The position numbers were made by a program, and so were the translations under genes. A model generated the notes under the pieces. That model saw only the letters and a program-made list of their open reading frames with translations. It was not told the DNA's origin and searched no databases. A DNA stretch of 64,000 nt from Perca fluviatilis (taxonomy: Eukaryota > Chordata > Actinopteri > Perciformes > Percidae), in the NCBI RefSeq assembly GCF_010015445.1, contig NC_053114.1:45221422-45285421 (forward strand), written 5' to 3'. Of this stretch, positions 22,561-37,330 are shown piece after piece. The stretch's first letter is position 1; each line of letters begins with the position of its first letter.

Positions 22561-22572
22561 TATCTAAATTTA

Positions 22573-23348
22573 GCACAAAAAGGAAATTTGTGTTTGGTAG
22601 GTTATTTTCCCTGTGGTAACAATGCTTTTGGGCAAGAAATCTTATACCGTTGGAAAGCCTGTTTAGTTACCTTTTCAAATGGTGCCTGCATTGCAAATGC
22701 TTTTGTAGGATGAGCAGTAGCGCTGAGTATGTGGGTTGCACCTATGAAAAATTTGCTAAATCTTCTCTGCCAATGCTAAACAGCTTATTCTGCCATTGAC
22801 TCGTTTGGTGGATTGGATGATTGAAGTTTGAAGAAACAAGACATATTGGCAATTTAACAATTTATTCATTTCACAAACAGGAGCCTCAGTAGCGTGTGGA
22901 TGAACCATACACAGCCACAACAGCTTGGCACCTCCTCCTCATGCTGGTCACCAGCCTGGTGTGGGGCGGCATCTCCCTCACTGGAAAAACAAGGGTTGTC
23001 ATCATTGGAGGCAATCTCAATGCAGAGAGATATAGAAATGAATAAATTGTTAAATTGCCAATATGTCTTGTTTCTTCAAACTTCAATCATCCAATCTACC
23101 AAACACCAAACGAGTCAATGGCAGAATAAGCGGTTTGGCATTGGCAGAGAAGATTTGGAAAATTTTTCATGGGTGCAACCCACATACTCAGCGCGGCTGC
23201 TCATCCCACAAATGCATGTTCCTTACAAATGGGGCACCATTTGAAAGGGAACTAAACAGGCTTTCCAACGGTGTAAGATTTCTTGCCAAAAAGCATTGTT
23301 ACCACAGAGAAATAATCACAAAAACACAAATTTCCTTACTTTTTGTGG
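22573..23348. mobile_element. Long-inverted-repeat (foldback) element with TA flanks, block 3
   Basis: The element starts GCACAAAAAGG and ends CTTTTTGTGG, each bordered by a TA dinucleotide as in Tc1/mariner-type insertions. The two arms, about 250 bases or more each, are inverse to one another: 'caatgctttt-ggcaagaaat' on the left, its inverse near 23276-23295 on the right. The centre reads 'ggcacctcctcctcatgctg'. No intact transposase. A second copy at 41419-44280 carries a LINE insertion. Confidence 0.75.
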
Positions 23349-24006
23349 TAAGTTTAGAAATAAAACACAAGACACTCATATCTGTTTATACACAGCTCTT
23401 TACAGAAAATCATAGCAGCTGTGTATAAAATCAGATTACAGGACACACTCCAAAACCCACACACACAGAGACACACAGAAACAAACACACACAAACGTTG
23501 CCTTCATGGGAAACTTTTTGGGGACATTTTTGGGGACATTTTCGGTCTCAGTTGCTAAAAGCTTTTTAAATAAATGAAGAGAGAAACATTTTTACACTAA
23601 TCAGCTCTAATCTTCTTACAGTCACTGAACTGAAACCTTCATAACTTTATAGCTTTGTTTTGAAATGTGACCGGTTTAATAAGTGAGTGAACAAGATTAA
23701 AATGCCCTCTTCTTCCTCAGATAGATATCACAATCTGATCGCTGACGCACATTCCTCCACTGGACCCAGCCCTGGTTGACTTTCTGTGGAACAGTTTATT
23801 GTTTTATTCTATTGGTTACTGTTTGATGGAGTTGGCAGGTTTATTTCAATAAAGGCTGGACTGGGTGCAGCCACTGTGTAAAGTTAGGGACTTATTTTTC
23901 AAGAAACTTATGAACACATCTTTGGTACACACAGTATTTAAAGTGGTGCTTTTGCCTGATTCATTGTGGAGAAACTCTGATTAATCAACAATGAAAATAA
24001 GCCAGA
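23349..24006. other. Upstream block flank, noncoding
   Basis: Matches 44281-44947 in block 5. It contains short CA-rich patches and 'gggacatttttggggacatt'. No gene. Confidence 0.5.
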
Positions 24007-24185
24007 GAGACGTGGCCGGGTTGGCTCAGTGGTGGAGCGGGCGCACATGTGCTGAGGGGTTTATGCCTCGACACAGAGGTCTAGGGTTTGAGTCCGACCC
24101 ATGGCGGTTTCCTGCATGTCTTCCCCCTCTCTCTCCCCTTTGTCACCTGGCTGTCCTGTCAAAAATTAAAGGCAAAAATAAATAA
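24007..24185 (+). repeat. tRNA-derived SINE
   Basis: The head resembles a tRNA: box A TGGCTCAGTGG at 24022-24032 and box B GGTTTGAGTCC at 24085-24095, the internal RNA polymerase III promoter. A pyrimidine-rich body with 'cctgcatgtcttccccctct' follows, then a tail 'ttaaaggcaaaaataaataa', repeated once. This head-body arrangement is a widespread fish SINE. It is not a functional tRNA gene, because a clean cloverleaf and acceptor stem are lacking. Confidence 0.8.
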
Positions 24186-24560
24186 TCTTAAAAAAATAAA
24201 TATTAAAGGCAAAAATAAATAATCTTAAAAAAATAAATAATAATAATTAACCCGAGAGGTCACACGGCAAGAAATCCGTTGATATGGACTTTTTTTTTTT
24301 GCAAAATGCACCTCACATCTCAGCCTGTTCTCATGAAACCATACGTTCATACAGCTACGAGAAGTTAAGCACTGTAGTTCGTTAGCATTCCATGTTATGT
24401 TTTGCTTATGCACATTGACGGGTGATGTATAACAACGCGGTTGGTCCTGTAGTGAGAAGGTCGGGGTGGATGGGTGGGTCATAAACCACAGGGCTTTCAG
24501 GCCAGGGAGAGGAGTTTACTTCCTGGGGAAAACAGACTTTCACCGGGGAAATGCGTGTTC
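24186..24560. repeat. Dispersed repeat in the upstream block
   Basis: Matches 45140-45485, and is probably a further miniature element ('cagcctgttctcatgaaacc' start). The 85-codon minus-strand frame 24225-24482 has its counterpart at 45173-45394 but resembles no protein I know. Confidence 0.45.
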
Positions 24561-24920
24561 CTTTGGAGTCTTTTTCCTAACCCCCTAAACCTAACACCCT
24601 AACCATAACACCCTAAACCTAAAAAGTAAGTAAGTGTGGGAAAGGCAGGAATGGAGAACTTCAAATGATGTGCACCGGCCCGTGCTTCTGCCTTTGTCTT
24701 CCCAGTTTAACCACCCAGTCGTTGGACAAAGCGGTCGAGATGAGTTTCTCATCCCCTATTCCCCAAATACACCTAACCCCTAAACCCAAACCCCTTAAAC
24801 CCAAACCAAACACTACCCCAGACCCCAACCCTAAAAACCACCCAAACCCCTCGCATAGCTCCTAACCCACCCCCTTCAGCCCTAACCGCAACACCCCTAA
24901 ACCAAACCCCCAAACCACCA
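24561..24920. repeat. Degenerate CCCTAA-like repeat
   Basis: Runs of 'ccctaaacctaacaccctaa' with many variants, interrupted by a unique ~150-base piece (24640-24760). Compared with telomeric CCCTAA the period is irregular, so this is an interstitial relative and not a telomere. Confidence 0.6.
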
Positions 24921-24998
24921 TCTTTTTCCTTAACTAGTCATTTTTGTGACTAGCCTTAACTGTTGTTGCTGCATAATGCTCACTTTGTCTGAACTTAA

Positions 24999-26589
24999 AG
25001 GAGAACTCCGGGCAATTTTTACATTAATCTTGATCGCTATATGTGCGGGGTACTGTCGGTAGCAAAACGGCGAGATCAGTGCTAGCAACACGGAGCTGCT
25101 GCAGCTAATGCCGAAGGCTCCCACTAGCTAAAACGGCAGTTATGGGGGCATAAAATAAAGAGTGTCTTTGTGCCTCTTAACAGACACAAAATGCAATTAA
25201 AAAATGTCTGATTACCAAACCGCAACAGGGCCCTTACATGACAACAAGATGCGTTTAGCAACTTAGCCATTTGTTTAAATTCATCCTACTTGCTGCTAGC
25301 TGCCGTCTGGGATGAGGGATGTGTTCAAGCCAGGCTCCGTGATAATAATCCTCGCAGCAGTTCCATGTATTGTATTTACGCATATATATCCATTTTGTGT
25401 GCTGTCGTTGGTGAATATGAGTCTCTGCAGTGGCGAATTGCGTGATAGTTTCCTTAGCCAGGCTAGCGGCCGACCGGGCATCCTTCTACTTCCTCCTCTC
25501 CGCTTGCCCCCCGCGCCGAAGCAGGCCACAAACCCGCTGGTCTGGTGGATGTCCTCCAGAGGACAGTTCATGCTTTCACAGCGAAATATTGAAGTTTATT
25601 CCCCCCTCAAAAATAAGTAATTGAGCACTGTAGTGGTTATGATCATATCAGAAACTATGTAACTACATGGAAACAGACCAAATGATGCCTGTTTCTTGTA
25701 AAGTAACTAGCATTACAGAAGGTTGTAGCCTTGCGCTGAAGCCCCGTGGGAATTCAGTTGTAGCAGGAAAAGGTAAACAACAGAGCGTAGTGTGTGAAGA
25801 GTGAAGAACGGAGGTGTTCACAAGGGAAGAAGCTTGGAGTAACGTAACTATGGAGCTAGAGCTAATCTTCAGTAACGCTATTCGTAATAGTATTACAAGA
25901 AACAGGCATCATTTGGTCTGTTTCCATGTAGTTACATAGACACTGATAGGATCACTTCAGTGCTCAATTACCTATTTATGGGGAGTAGAGAAAAACTTCA
26001 ATATTTGCCGTGAAAGCATGAACTGTCCTCTGGAGGACATCCAACAGACCAGCGGCCTGTGGATTGTTGTCGCGCGGCAGGCCGAGGGAGGCGGGAGGAA
26101 GTAGAAGGATGCCCGGTCGGGGCTGCTAGCCTGGCTAAGGAAACTACCACACAATTCGCCACTGCAGAGACTCATATTCACCAACGACAGCACACAAAAT
26201 GGATATATATGCTACAAATACACATGGAACTGCTGTGATGATTATTACCGAGCCTCGCGGAAAACACCTCCCTCATCCCGGGCAGCTAGCAGCTAAGAGG
26301 GTAGGTGAATTTAAACAATGGCTAAGTTGCACGCATGCTTGTTGTCATGTAAGGGCCCTGTTGGTGTTGCACAGACATTTTAATTGCATTTTGTGTCTGT
26401 TAAGAGGCACAAAGACACTCTTTATCTTATGCCCCAAACAGTCCCCGTTTTAGCTGAGTGGGAGCTCTCGGCATTAGCTGCAGCAACTCCGTGTCGCTAG
26501 CACCGATTCGGCTCGTTTTTTTTGCTATCGACAGTACTCATATACATATAGCGATCAAGATTAATGTAAAAATTGCCCGGAGTTCTCCT
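24999..26589. mobile_element. 1.59-kb foldback element inserted at TTAA
   Basis: Starts AGGAGAACTCCGGGCAATTT and ends with its inverse AAATTGCCCGGAGTTCTCCT. It is flanked by TTAA at 24995-24998 and 26590-26593. Two arms of roughly 600 bases mirror each other ('cttctacttcctcc' on the left, its inverse 'ggaggaagtagaaggatgcc' on the right). The paralogous locus at 45913-45916 has a single TTAA and no element, an exact empty site. TTAA duplications are typical of piggyBac and Kolobok superfamilies. No transposase is encoded, so it must have moved in trans. Confidence 0.85.
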
Positions 26590-26593
26590 TTAA

Positions 26594-26978
26594 CCGTAAT
26601 CTCCGCTGAAACGACCGGTAGCTCGCAGTGCTCTGTACCCGGCTCACAGTCACCTTTATTTGGTTAACTGAACCACCAACTACTGCTCGCCTGATGGAGT
26701 GACTGGTGCTCCGTAGCTGGCGTTGCAGAGCTTTGTAGCGGCTACACACATCTAACTGCTGCTGACACAGCAGAGTTGTGACAGAGGTCTTTAGTGGCTT
26801 AAACAACTAGCAACCGGCCAGCTCTCTGTCTGACATGCAGAAAGGACGGAATAGATCGCGCTCTCAAGGCTGATTTATGGCTCTGAGGAGGGTCCATGCA
26901 GAGCTTTGAAGTGGCCTGAAGTGTATACTTTAGCGCTGGTGTCTTTGTTGATCTTTTGTGTGTTTGTGTGTTGTGTGT

Positions 26979-27059
<81 letters not shown>

Positions 27060-27345
27060 TGTTTAAACGCAGGGTATCTGCAAACTTTACTATTAAAAGA
27101 GCCATTTTTGGCCAAAGAAATCCATTGGGAGCTACAAAACATATTTGAGCTTTCTACAGAAAATCAAACCTTTTCTTTCATCCCCAGCCGTATACATTAC
27201 AGTTTACTTCTCTCGGAAATGTTTTTTTATAATAATATAACTGGGTCAGTACCCTAACAAGTACGGTACCCAACCCCACTGATTGGAGGGTTGTATGACA
27301 GTTCGACTCCATTTCCTGTTGTGACTCTTGGACAACCTATTATCA
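26594..27345. other. End of the upstream block with long TG microsatellite
   Basis: Matches 45917-46510 plus 47350-47455. A TG tract spans about 26979-27057. The open frames across it are repeat artefacts. Beyond about 27345 similarity with block 5 ends, giving the outer edge of the shared segment. Confidence 0.65.
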
Positions 27346-28309
27346 TGATGCGCAATAATATATATCGACAGTTTATAAGTATGCAATATTTAGTTTATTT
27401 TGTGGAGTGCTGCGTCCCGTCCGTTGGCTGTGTGGCTTAGTTGTGTTTGATTTAGAGCTTGAAACGCTGTAATGATCCTGTTTCATTGGCCAGTTACCGT
27501 GCGACTTGCACATGTTGGTACACGTCAGCGCACAGGGCCACTAGGTGACAAACCCTATGTAGCGTACCACGTGTGTGCATATTTCGATAGAGTGACAGTG
27601 TAAGTGAAGAAATGGAGACAAAAAAACGGAACGAATCAGAGAGGAGAAAGAAAACAGAGGACCTAAAGAGAGTGAAGGGAGTCAATGGTGCAAAAGAGAG
27701 AACGCAAAAGAAGACTACAACTGCAAGCAGTTATGACAGGGCCCAAGCCTCCAATGCCAATCGCCCCCGATGACCGGGGAGCTGCGCCAATGGGGGACCT
27801 GAAGCGTCCCCCAACATTTTTAATGTTCAATCAGACTAGAACTACTTGAGAGTCTGCTCTTGAGAATTTGCTCAAATTTTCGGGACAATTAGGGCAGGAT
27901 TCGGGATTCAGGACAACTGCTAGGATTTCGGGACTGTCCCAAATTTTTCGGGACGTCTGGTCACCCTACAGCTGACACACAACAGAAACACCACGCTCAT
28001 GGCACGCAGACAGTGTGTAGCTGCTCGCGTTTACATTTGCGTGCATGGCGGGTTTTAAAACATTACTGCAAAAGTCTAAGTAGCCTGTTTAACATCCAAA
28101 GACAGTCATTGTACTTGTCAAGAGTTAATAAACAGTACAGCCTTGCTCGCCGTTTCATTAATAGTCATATACTTACGTTCAGAGGCGGAGACGGGACTTT
28201 TCCCGGTGGGCCGGTAGTGTTTCAAGGCCGCGAGGGCCCGTCTGATAATTAATCTGAAAATAATAGTTGTACATCGCAAGTTCTTAGCAACACCATCTGG
28301 CGGCCTGGT
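27346..28309. other. Noncoding with small element remnants
   Basis: No gene. At about 27860-27970 the text 'tttcgggacgtctggtcacc' looks like the terminus of a miniature DNA element. At 27735-27800 a GC-rich piece is the inverse of the type seen at 1875-1950. Confidence 0.4.
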
Positions 28310-28660
28310 GTGCCGCGTCTACTTTCATAGACTTTCAATTATTAATTACTATTTTAACATCTGTATTTGTAGTACAATTTCCAAATATCATGAATTTAGT
28401 TTTGTTCAACTTTAACAATAACTTATTTGAATGAAACCAAAGTTTTAATTTAGTCATTTAATTTGTGACCATTTCAAGCATCTGCTGCAAGTCATCCCCA
28501 CAACAAAAAATCTGTCATCTGCAAAAACAGTAAATTTTAGGAACAGTTTCGGGCCTAAAACTGACCCCTGTGGAACGCCACAGGAAATGCTAAGGCTCAC
28601 TGACCGGTGTTACCCATTTGAACAAACGGACTCCTGTTTTCAATATATACTAAATAAAAT
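28310..28660 (-). pseudogene. LINE reverse-transcriptase fragment (GVPQGS region)
   Basis: Minus-strand match to 15690-16000, including the inverse of 'ggcgttccacaggggtcag', with many indels. Dead. Confidence 0.65.
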
Positions 28661-28975
28661 TAAAAAATGCAAAACTTTTCTTTTTGTCCCCCATTTTTCA
28701 TGTTTTTTACTGACTGGTTTTCGGCCCCCCAGACTCCCCCAATGCAGTAAAACTGCACATTTTAGAGTGGTCTTTTATTGTGGCCAGCATAAGGCACACC
28801 TGTGCAATAATCATGCTGTCTAATAAGTATCTTGATATGCCACACCTGTGAGGTGGATGGATAAGCCTTTTGTGTACATAGAAAAAGTCTTAGATCTTTG
28901 AGTTCAACTCATGGTAAATGGGGGCAAAATAAAAATGTGTTGCGTTTCTAATTTTGCTCAGTATGTTTTTTTTTT
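28661..28975. repeat. Tc1/mariner-like (ISRm11-type) element fragment
   Basis: Contains 'gcagtaaaactgcacatttt', 'cacacctgtgaggtggatgg' and 'aaaaatgtgttgcgtttcta', the same series as at 56735-57050. The interior is deleted here. Family name is from memory; homology between the two copies is directly visible. Confidence 0.55.
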
Positions 28976-28989
28976 TTTTTTATCCAGTT

Positions 28990-29678
28990 ATTGGCCACAC
29001 CTCTGATGCCTTAACATTTTTTTAAGAGGATTTCATGATAAACAGTATCAAAAGCTTTTTTTAGATCAGTGAAAATCCCCACTGCATAGTTTTTGTTTTC
29101 AATAAAATTTGTTAATCTTTCTACTAACTCAATTAGTGCCATAGACGTTGATCTATGGGATCTGAATCCATACGGATTGTCCATTAGTAAATTGTTTTTA
29201 TTAATGAAATTATCTAGCCTTGTGACAAATAGTTTTTCAAGTATTTTTGAGAACTGAGAAAGCAAGGACTATATATATCGGTCTATAGTTATTGAAAATA
29301 TGTGAGTCACCAGATTTATACAATGGGATGACTTTAGCTACTTTCATCTTGTCAGGAAATACTCCGGTTTTAAATGAGATACATATATACACATACACAT
29401 ATATGTATGTTAGTGGGTCTACAATCCGTCTATTACTTTTTTTTACTAGAGACCTATCAATGTCGTCACAATCTTTTGAAGTTTTATTCATACTTTTACT
29501 TACAATCTCTATAATTTTTGTTTTCTACAGTTCCCAAAAAGAATGAGTATAGGTCTGTTTCCACATGGTCCATCAAGGACCATTTCATCTCTGTGTACCT
29601 AATACCTTTCGTCAGTTTAGGGCCCACATTAACAAAAATGGTTGACTTTGTCAACCACCTCATTAATATTTGTCATTA
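28990..29678 (-). pseudogene. LINE reverse-transcriptase fragment, fingers to palm
   Basis: Two minus-strand frames: 29237-29491 encodes the KVIPLYKSGD and NNYRP motifs, and 29011-29265 encodes NPYGFRSHRST and FTDLKKAFDTV, with the first catalytic aspartate in the latter. A frameshift at about 29250 separates them. The endonuclease part of the same LINE lies at 30905-31740 beyond an inserted element. Confidence 0.8.
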
Positions 29679-30909
29679 GGGCCCGAAGCGCTGACCGCAG
29701 CAAAGGCCCTATTGAAACTGAAGGAATTATTGTTTGTTTTTTCTTTTCCTCTCATTTCGTTCCCGTCAAGTGAATTGGCTTTTGTAGGGGCTTAACATAT
29801 TCAAAAACTCACCAAATTTGGCGGCGCATCAAGTCTGGTGAACATTTACGTATTTTAAGGGTTTTCGGAATAGAGGCACAAAATGGCTCGCTAGCACCCC
29901 TAGAAAGTTAAGAAAATTGAGCCCCTGCAGTGCATTAACGTGAGCCTACACGAAACTTGGTACTCACGTGAAACTTTTCACGCTTCATAAGCAGTCCAAC
30001 CCTGAGGACAAATATATTGCGATATTTACTTAAAATCGTGCAGCCTTCGTGGCAACGCAGGAAGTAGGCCTTAAAGTCAAGGTGCTATACTTACGAACTC
30101 CTCCTAGAGATTTCATCCGATGGACTTCAAACTTGGTCTGTACCATCCCAACACCTTAACGATGAAAAGTTATTAAAAGAAAAACTTTTCGTCAGACTGT
30201 GTGGGCGTGGCGGCCATTTTGAGTGTTTAGCGATGAACAAAGAAGTTGTTGTAACTTGAGTGTACGTTGTCGTATCTGCCCGAAATTTCTCACGATTGAC
30301 AAGGGTCCAGGCCTGAGGACACCTACAGGCCATAGTTGACTTTTGGCCATAGCGCCCCCTGCTGGCAACATGAAATGCGCCTTATATGACAAACATCATC
30401 CGATTTACATGAAACTCAGAATGTGTGGTCTACATGTGATAGTGAGCCGCCCCCTATAATATGGCCACGCCCACTTACTCAGGCCACGCCCCCTTTCATA
30501 ACATTTGAACTGTTTAAGGTATACCCTTGTGTGAGGTGTCATTGAACTCAGCACAGACTTCTTTTTAATTGGTGATGGTTTGAACCGCCCCCTAAGATTT
30601 AGCCACGCCCCCTTTCATAACATTTGAACCGTTTAAGGTATACCCTTGTGTGAGGTGTCATTGAACTCAGCACAGACTTCCTTTTTAATTGGTGATGGTT
30701 AAACCCGCCCCCTATGCTTTAGCCACGCCCCCTTTTATAACTAATGACCCGTTTGATGTAGAGCCTTGTGTGAGGTATCGTTGAACCCGGCAGGGAGTTC
30801 CCTTTTCATTGGTGACGATTTGCGGCGTCGCAAGGAGCGCGGGCCCGATCGAACCCTAACGCGCACGAAGGCGCAAGGGCCCGGTCCATGGCGCGCTTGC
30901 AGCTTTAAT
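29679..30909. mobile_element. GGGCCCGA-type unclassified element inside a LINE, copy A
   Basis: It begins 'gggcccgaagcgctgaccgc' and ends 'cgcttgcagctttaatt', and splits a LINE that is continuous at the corresponding place near 17365-17375. Inside are three tandem ~120-base units (30481, 30601 and 30721 to about 30835), each starting 'agccacgcccccttt'. The sequence style is a common fish repeat. No protein is supported. Confidence 0.6.
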
Positions 30910-31740
30910 TTGTTTTTATATTTCTTATATTTTAACTCATTCTTTTGTTCTATATTTAATACATTTCCTATAAAGGGTATTCTTTTGTGTTTACGCCATT
31001 TTGAATTGCTATGGACATCCAGGGTTTTTCTGAATAATGTAATTTTATTGCAATATCGACATGACCTCAAAATGACATGTAATATTGTTTTATCGGACAG
31101 TTTTTATTATATAGAGTTGTAAATGCGTCTAAAATAGGTCATATGCAGTATTAAGGTCAGCATCCTTGCTTAATTCCTTCCAATTATACGTTATTAACTC
31201 ATTTCTAAATGCAGATATTTTTTTTCGGTTCTTATTCTCCTGTATTTAATCTCATTGCACTGCCTTTTCCCACTATAATTACAATCATGAGTCACAAAGA
31301 TTGGCTGGTGGTCACTTATATCATTAATTAATATTCCACTTGAAGAGTTGCTTTTCATATTATTTGTAAAAATATTATCTATCAGAGTGGCACCATTAGA
31401 TGTTATTCTGGTTGGTTTTGTGATTGTTAGAAAGACTCAAACTATACAATGTTTCAATAAACTCTTCAGTCAATTTGTGTTTGTTGGGATTTAATAAGTC
31501 AATGTTGAAATCCCTGCAGATATAGTTGACTTTATGCTTTACTTTATTAAACATTTGTTCCATTTTTTTCTGTAAATATTTTAATGTAGGATCCTGGTAT
31601 CCTATACACACACATTAGTATGACATTCTTCATTTTTTTCCATACTTAATTCAATTGAGATACACTCCATTATATCATCAATTACTTCTGCCATGTTTTC
31701 AACAACCTTGTAAATGAGACCTTTGTCAACAACAACAAAA
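30910..31740 (-). pseudogene. LINE endonuclease fragment (copy 3)
   Basis: The minus-strand frame at 31396-31611 has MCIGYQDPTLKYLQ and RDFNIDLLN, the latter with the catalytic-block glycine changed to arginine. Frame breaks follow. Same family as 2041-2850. Confidence 0.7.
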
Positions 31741-34119
<2,379 letters not shown>

Positions 34120-34989
34120 CTAAAACACATCAAATCTTTTTTTTTTATGCCTAAAAAACGACTTTGCTCTCTCCACCTTCTCTGAGTTCTCTGAACCTCT
34201 CAGAGAAATCTCAGCTGGACAGATTTTGATTTCTGCAGTTTTAGCATCACCAGCCTCTCCGATACTGAACCAAGGGAAGAGTTTCTCAGTGAAAGTGTCT
34301 CTGTGAATGCAGATGCGAGTCTTGTCTTCAGAGTTGTAGAAGGACACCTCCCCCCCCTCATAGTCCAGCTCGACTCTGATCCTCTGGATACCCTTCTTCT
34401 CTGTGAAGCTCTCACCAGATCCACCAATGTATTTTCCACTGAGATACTTCAAACACCAGATTCCATATTTTGGTAAAGCATATCTTTCTCCCTTCCTGTC
34501 AGCTGACTCTTTGGCTAAACCCACAAGCCACTCAGGATGATCTCTCACCTCCACCTCCCAGCTGTGTTTCCCTGAGCTGAAACCCACAGAGCCCAGAACA
34601 TTGGGATGCCTGTTGTGTCTCTCTGGATTGTCTGGAAGCTTCTGGTTTGTGTCTCCACATCTCACACTGGTCAGATCATCAGACAGATAGAGCCAGCGGC
34701 CTGCAGTGTTTGGGTCCAGAATGACGGGACAGAAGTGGACCTTGTCCTTCATCTTCTCCCAGACTTTGAAGGACAGGTTGCCCAGATGTTTGGCCACATC
34801 TGTCAGCGCTCCTGAGAGCAGCTGTGGATCTGACAGCGAGCACTGGACTCTGACTCTTCTCGGAGAGGCTTTATAACTGCTGAGGAACGGCACGCTGTCT
34901 TTCTGCAGGTCTGCTTCCACAGCAGAGATGCTGTCTGACAGAGAGGAGATCTGCTCCTGATTCCTCTTCATCTCTCTGCTGACAGTCTT
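34120..34989 (-). pseudogene. TRIM array copy 4, 5'-truncated by the tandem-duplication junction
   Basis: Encodes the last 283 residues of copy 5 exactly (from MKRNQEQISS in the coiled coil through PRY-SPRY to the DVF terminus). Sequence identity stops within the codons after 'gacagtctt' at 34981-34989, where LINE-derived DNA of copy B begins. RING, B-box and most of the coiled coil are missing, and no promoter precedes it. It cannot make a ligase. A free SPRY-like product is conceivable only if transcription starts in the LINE sequence. Confidence 0.92.
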
Positions 34990-35278
34990 ATATACACATA
35001 TATGTATGTTAGTGGGTCTACAATCCGTCTATTACTTTTTTTTACTAGAGACCTATCAATGTCGTCACAATCTTTTGAAGTTTTATTCATACTTTTACTT
35101 ACAATCTCTATAATTTTTGTTTTCTACAGTTCCCAAAAAGAATGAGTATAGGTCTGTTTCCACATGGTCCATCAAGGACCATTTCATCTCTGTGTACCTA
35201 ATACCTTTCGTCAGTTTAGGGCCCACATTAACAAAAAATGGTTGACTTTGTCAACCACCTCATTGATATTTGTCATTA

Positions 35279-36496
35279 GGGCCCGAGCGCTGACAGCGGC
35301 AAAGGCCCTATTGAAACTGAAGGAATTATTGTTTGTTTTTCTTTCTTTCTATTCTTTTCCCGTCAAATGAATTGGCTTTTTGAGGGGCTTAACATATTCA
35401 AAAACTCACCAAATTTGGCGGCCGCATCAAGTCTGGTGAACATTTACGTATTTTAAGGGTTTCGGGAATAGGCGCACAAAAATGGCTCGCTAAGCCCCTA
35501 GAAAGTTAAGAAAATTGAGCCCCTGCAGTGCATTTAACGTAGACTCACGAAACTTGGTACTCACGTGAAACTTTTCACAATTCATAAGAGTCCAACCCCG
35601 AGGACAAATATATTACGATATTTACTTAAAGTCATAGCGCCCCCTAGTGGCAACAGGAAGTAGTCCTTAAAGTCAAGGTGCTATACTTTAACGAACTCCT
35701 CCTAGAGATTTCATCCGATGGACTTCAAACTTGGTCTGTACCATCCCAACACCTTAACGATGAAAAGTTATTAAAAGAAAAACTTTTCGTCAGACGGTGT
35801 GGGCGTGGCGGCCATTTTGAGTGTTTAGCGATGAACAAAGAAGTTGTGGTAACTGAGTTAATGCGTTATGCGTATCTGCCCGAAATTTCTCACGATTGAA
35901 AAGGGTCCAGGCCTGAGGACAACTACAGGCCATAGTTGACTTTGGCCATAGGGCCCCTGCTGGCAACATGAAATGCGCCTTATATGACAAACATCATCCG
36001 ATTTACATGAAACTCAGAATGTGTGGTCTACATGTGAATAGACCCCCTAAAAAAACCCCCCCCCCCCACACCACACCCCCCCCCCCCCAAAAACAAAAAC
36101 GTTTAAGGTATACCCTTGTGTGAGGTGTCATTGAACTCAGCACAGACTTCTTTTTAATTGGTGATGGTTTGAACCGCCCCCTAAGCTTTAGCCACGCCCC
36201 CTTTCATAACATTTGAACCGTTTAAGGTATACCCTTGTGTGAGGTGTCATTGAACTCAGCACAGACTTCCTTTTTAATTGGTGATGGTTAAACCCGCCCC
36301 CTATGCTTTAGCCACGCCCCCTTTTATAACTAATGACCCGTTTGATGTAGAGCCTTGTGTGAGGTATCGTTGAACCCGGCAGGGAGTTCCCTTTTCATTG
36401 GTGACGATTTGCGGCGTCGCAAGGAGCGGCGTCCACCGGTAACCCCAACGCACGCAGAAGCGCAAGGGCCCGTCCATCGCTGCTTGCAGCTTTAAT
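35279..36496. mobile_element. GGGCCCGA-type element, copy B
   Basis: Counterpart of 29679-30909. The first of the three ~120-base units is partly replaced by the C/A-only tract at 36043-36100; the other two units (from about 36191 and 36311) are intact. Confidence 0.6.
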
Positions 36497-37330
36497 TTGT
36501 TTTTATATTTCTTATATTTTAACTCATTCTTTTGTTCTATATTTAATACATTTCCTATAAAGGGTATTCTTTTTTTTTACAGCCATTTTGAATTGCTATG
36601 GACATCCAGGGTTTTTCTGAATAATGTAATTTTATTGCAATATCGACATGACCTCAAAATGACATGTAATATTGTTTTATCGGACAGTTTTTATTATATA
36701 GAGTTGTAAATGCGTCTAAAATAGGTCATATGCAGTATTAAGGTCAGCTTCCTTGCTTAATTCCTTCCAATTATACGTTATTAACTCATTTCTAAATGCA
36801 GATATTTTTTTTCGGTTCTTATTCTCCTGTATTTAATCTCATTGCACTGCCTTTTCCCACTATAATTACAATCATGAGTCACAAAGATTGGCTGGTGGTC
36901 ACTTATATCATTAATTAATATTCCACTTGAAGAGTTGCTTTTCATATTATTTGTAAAAATATTATCTATCAGAGTGGCACCATTAGATGTTATTCTGGTT
37001 GGTTTTGTGATTGTTAGAAAGACTCAAACTATACAATGTTTCAATAAACTCTTCAGTCAATTTGTGTTTGTTGGGATTTAATAAGTCAATGTTGAAATCC
37101 CTGCAGATTTAGTTGACTTTATGCTTTACTTTATTAAACATTTGTTCCATTTTTTTCTGTAAATATTTTAATGTAGGATCCTGGTATCCTATACACACAA
37201 CTTAGTATGACATTCTTCATTTTTTTCCATACTTAATTCAATTGAGATACACTCCATTATATCATCAATTACTTCTGCCATGTTTTCAACAACCTTGTAA
37301 ATGAGACCTTTGTCAACAACAACAAAAAAT
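36497..37330 (-). pseudogene. LINE endonuclease fragment (copy 4)
   Basis: Almost identical to 30910-31740. One base change turns the tyrosine codon after the nuclease block into a stop, so the frame that is open at 31396-31611 is closed here. Confidence 0.65.

Noticed and set aside
22894..23428. Overlapping 116- and 121-codon frames (and equivalents at 43828-44389)
   Set aside because: They lie within the arms of the foldback element, share no known domain and are open because the arms are inverse copies.
24007..24110. Possible tRNA gene
   Set aside because: Box A and box B are present, but the body and tail are those of a SINE, the same unit recurs at 44948, and no acceptor stem pairing is evident.
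26906..27257. Open frames of repeated Cys-Val or His-Thr across TG/CA tracts (also near 33178, 57555, 57612, 58070, 58116, 58721, 58880)
   Set aside because: They are translations of dinucleotide repeats; no domain, no start context, and both strands and several frames are open at once.
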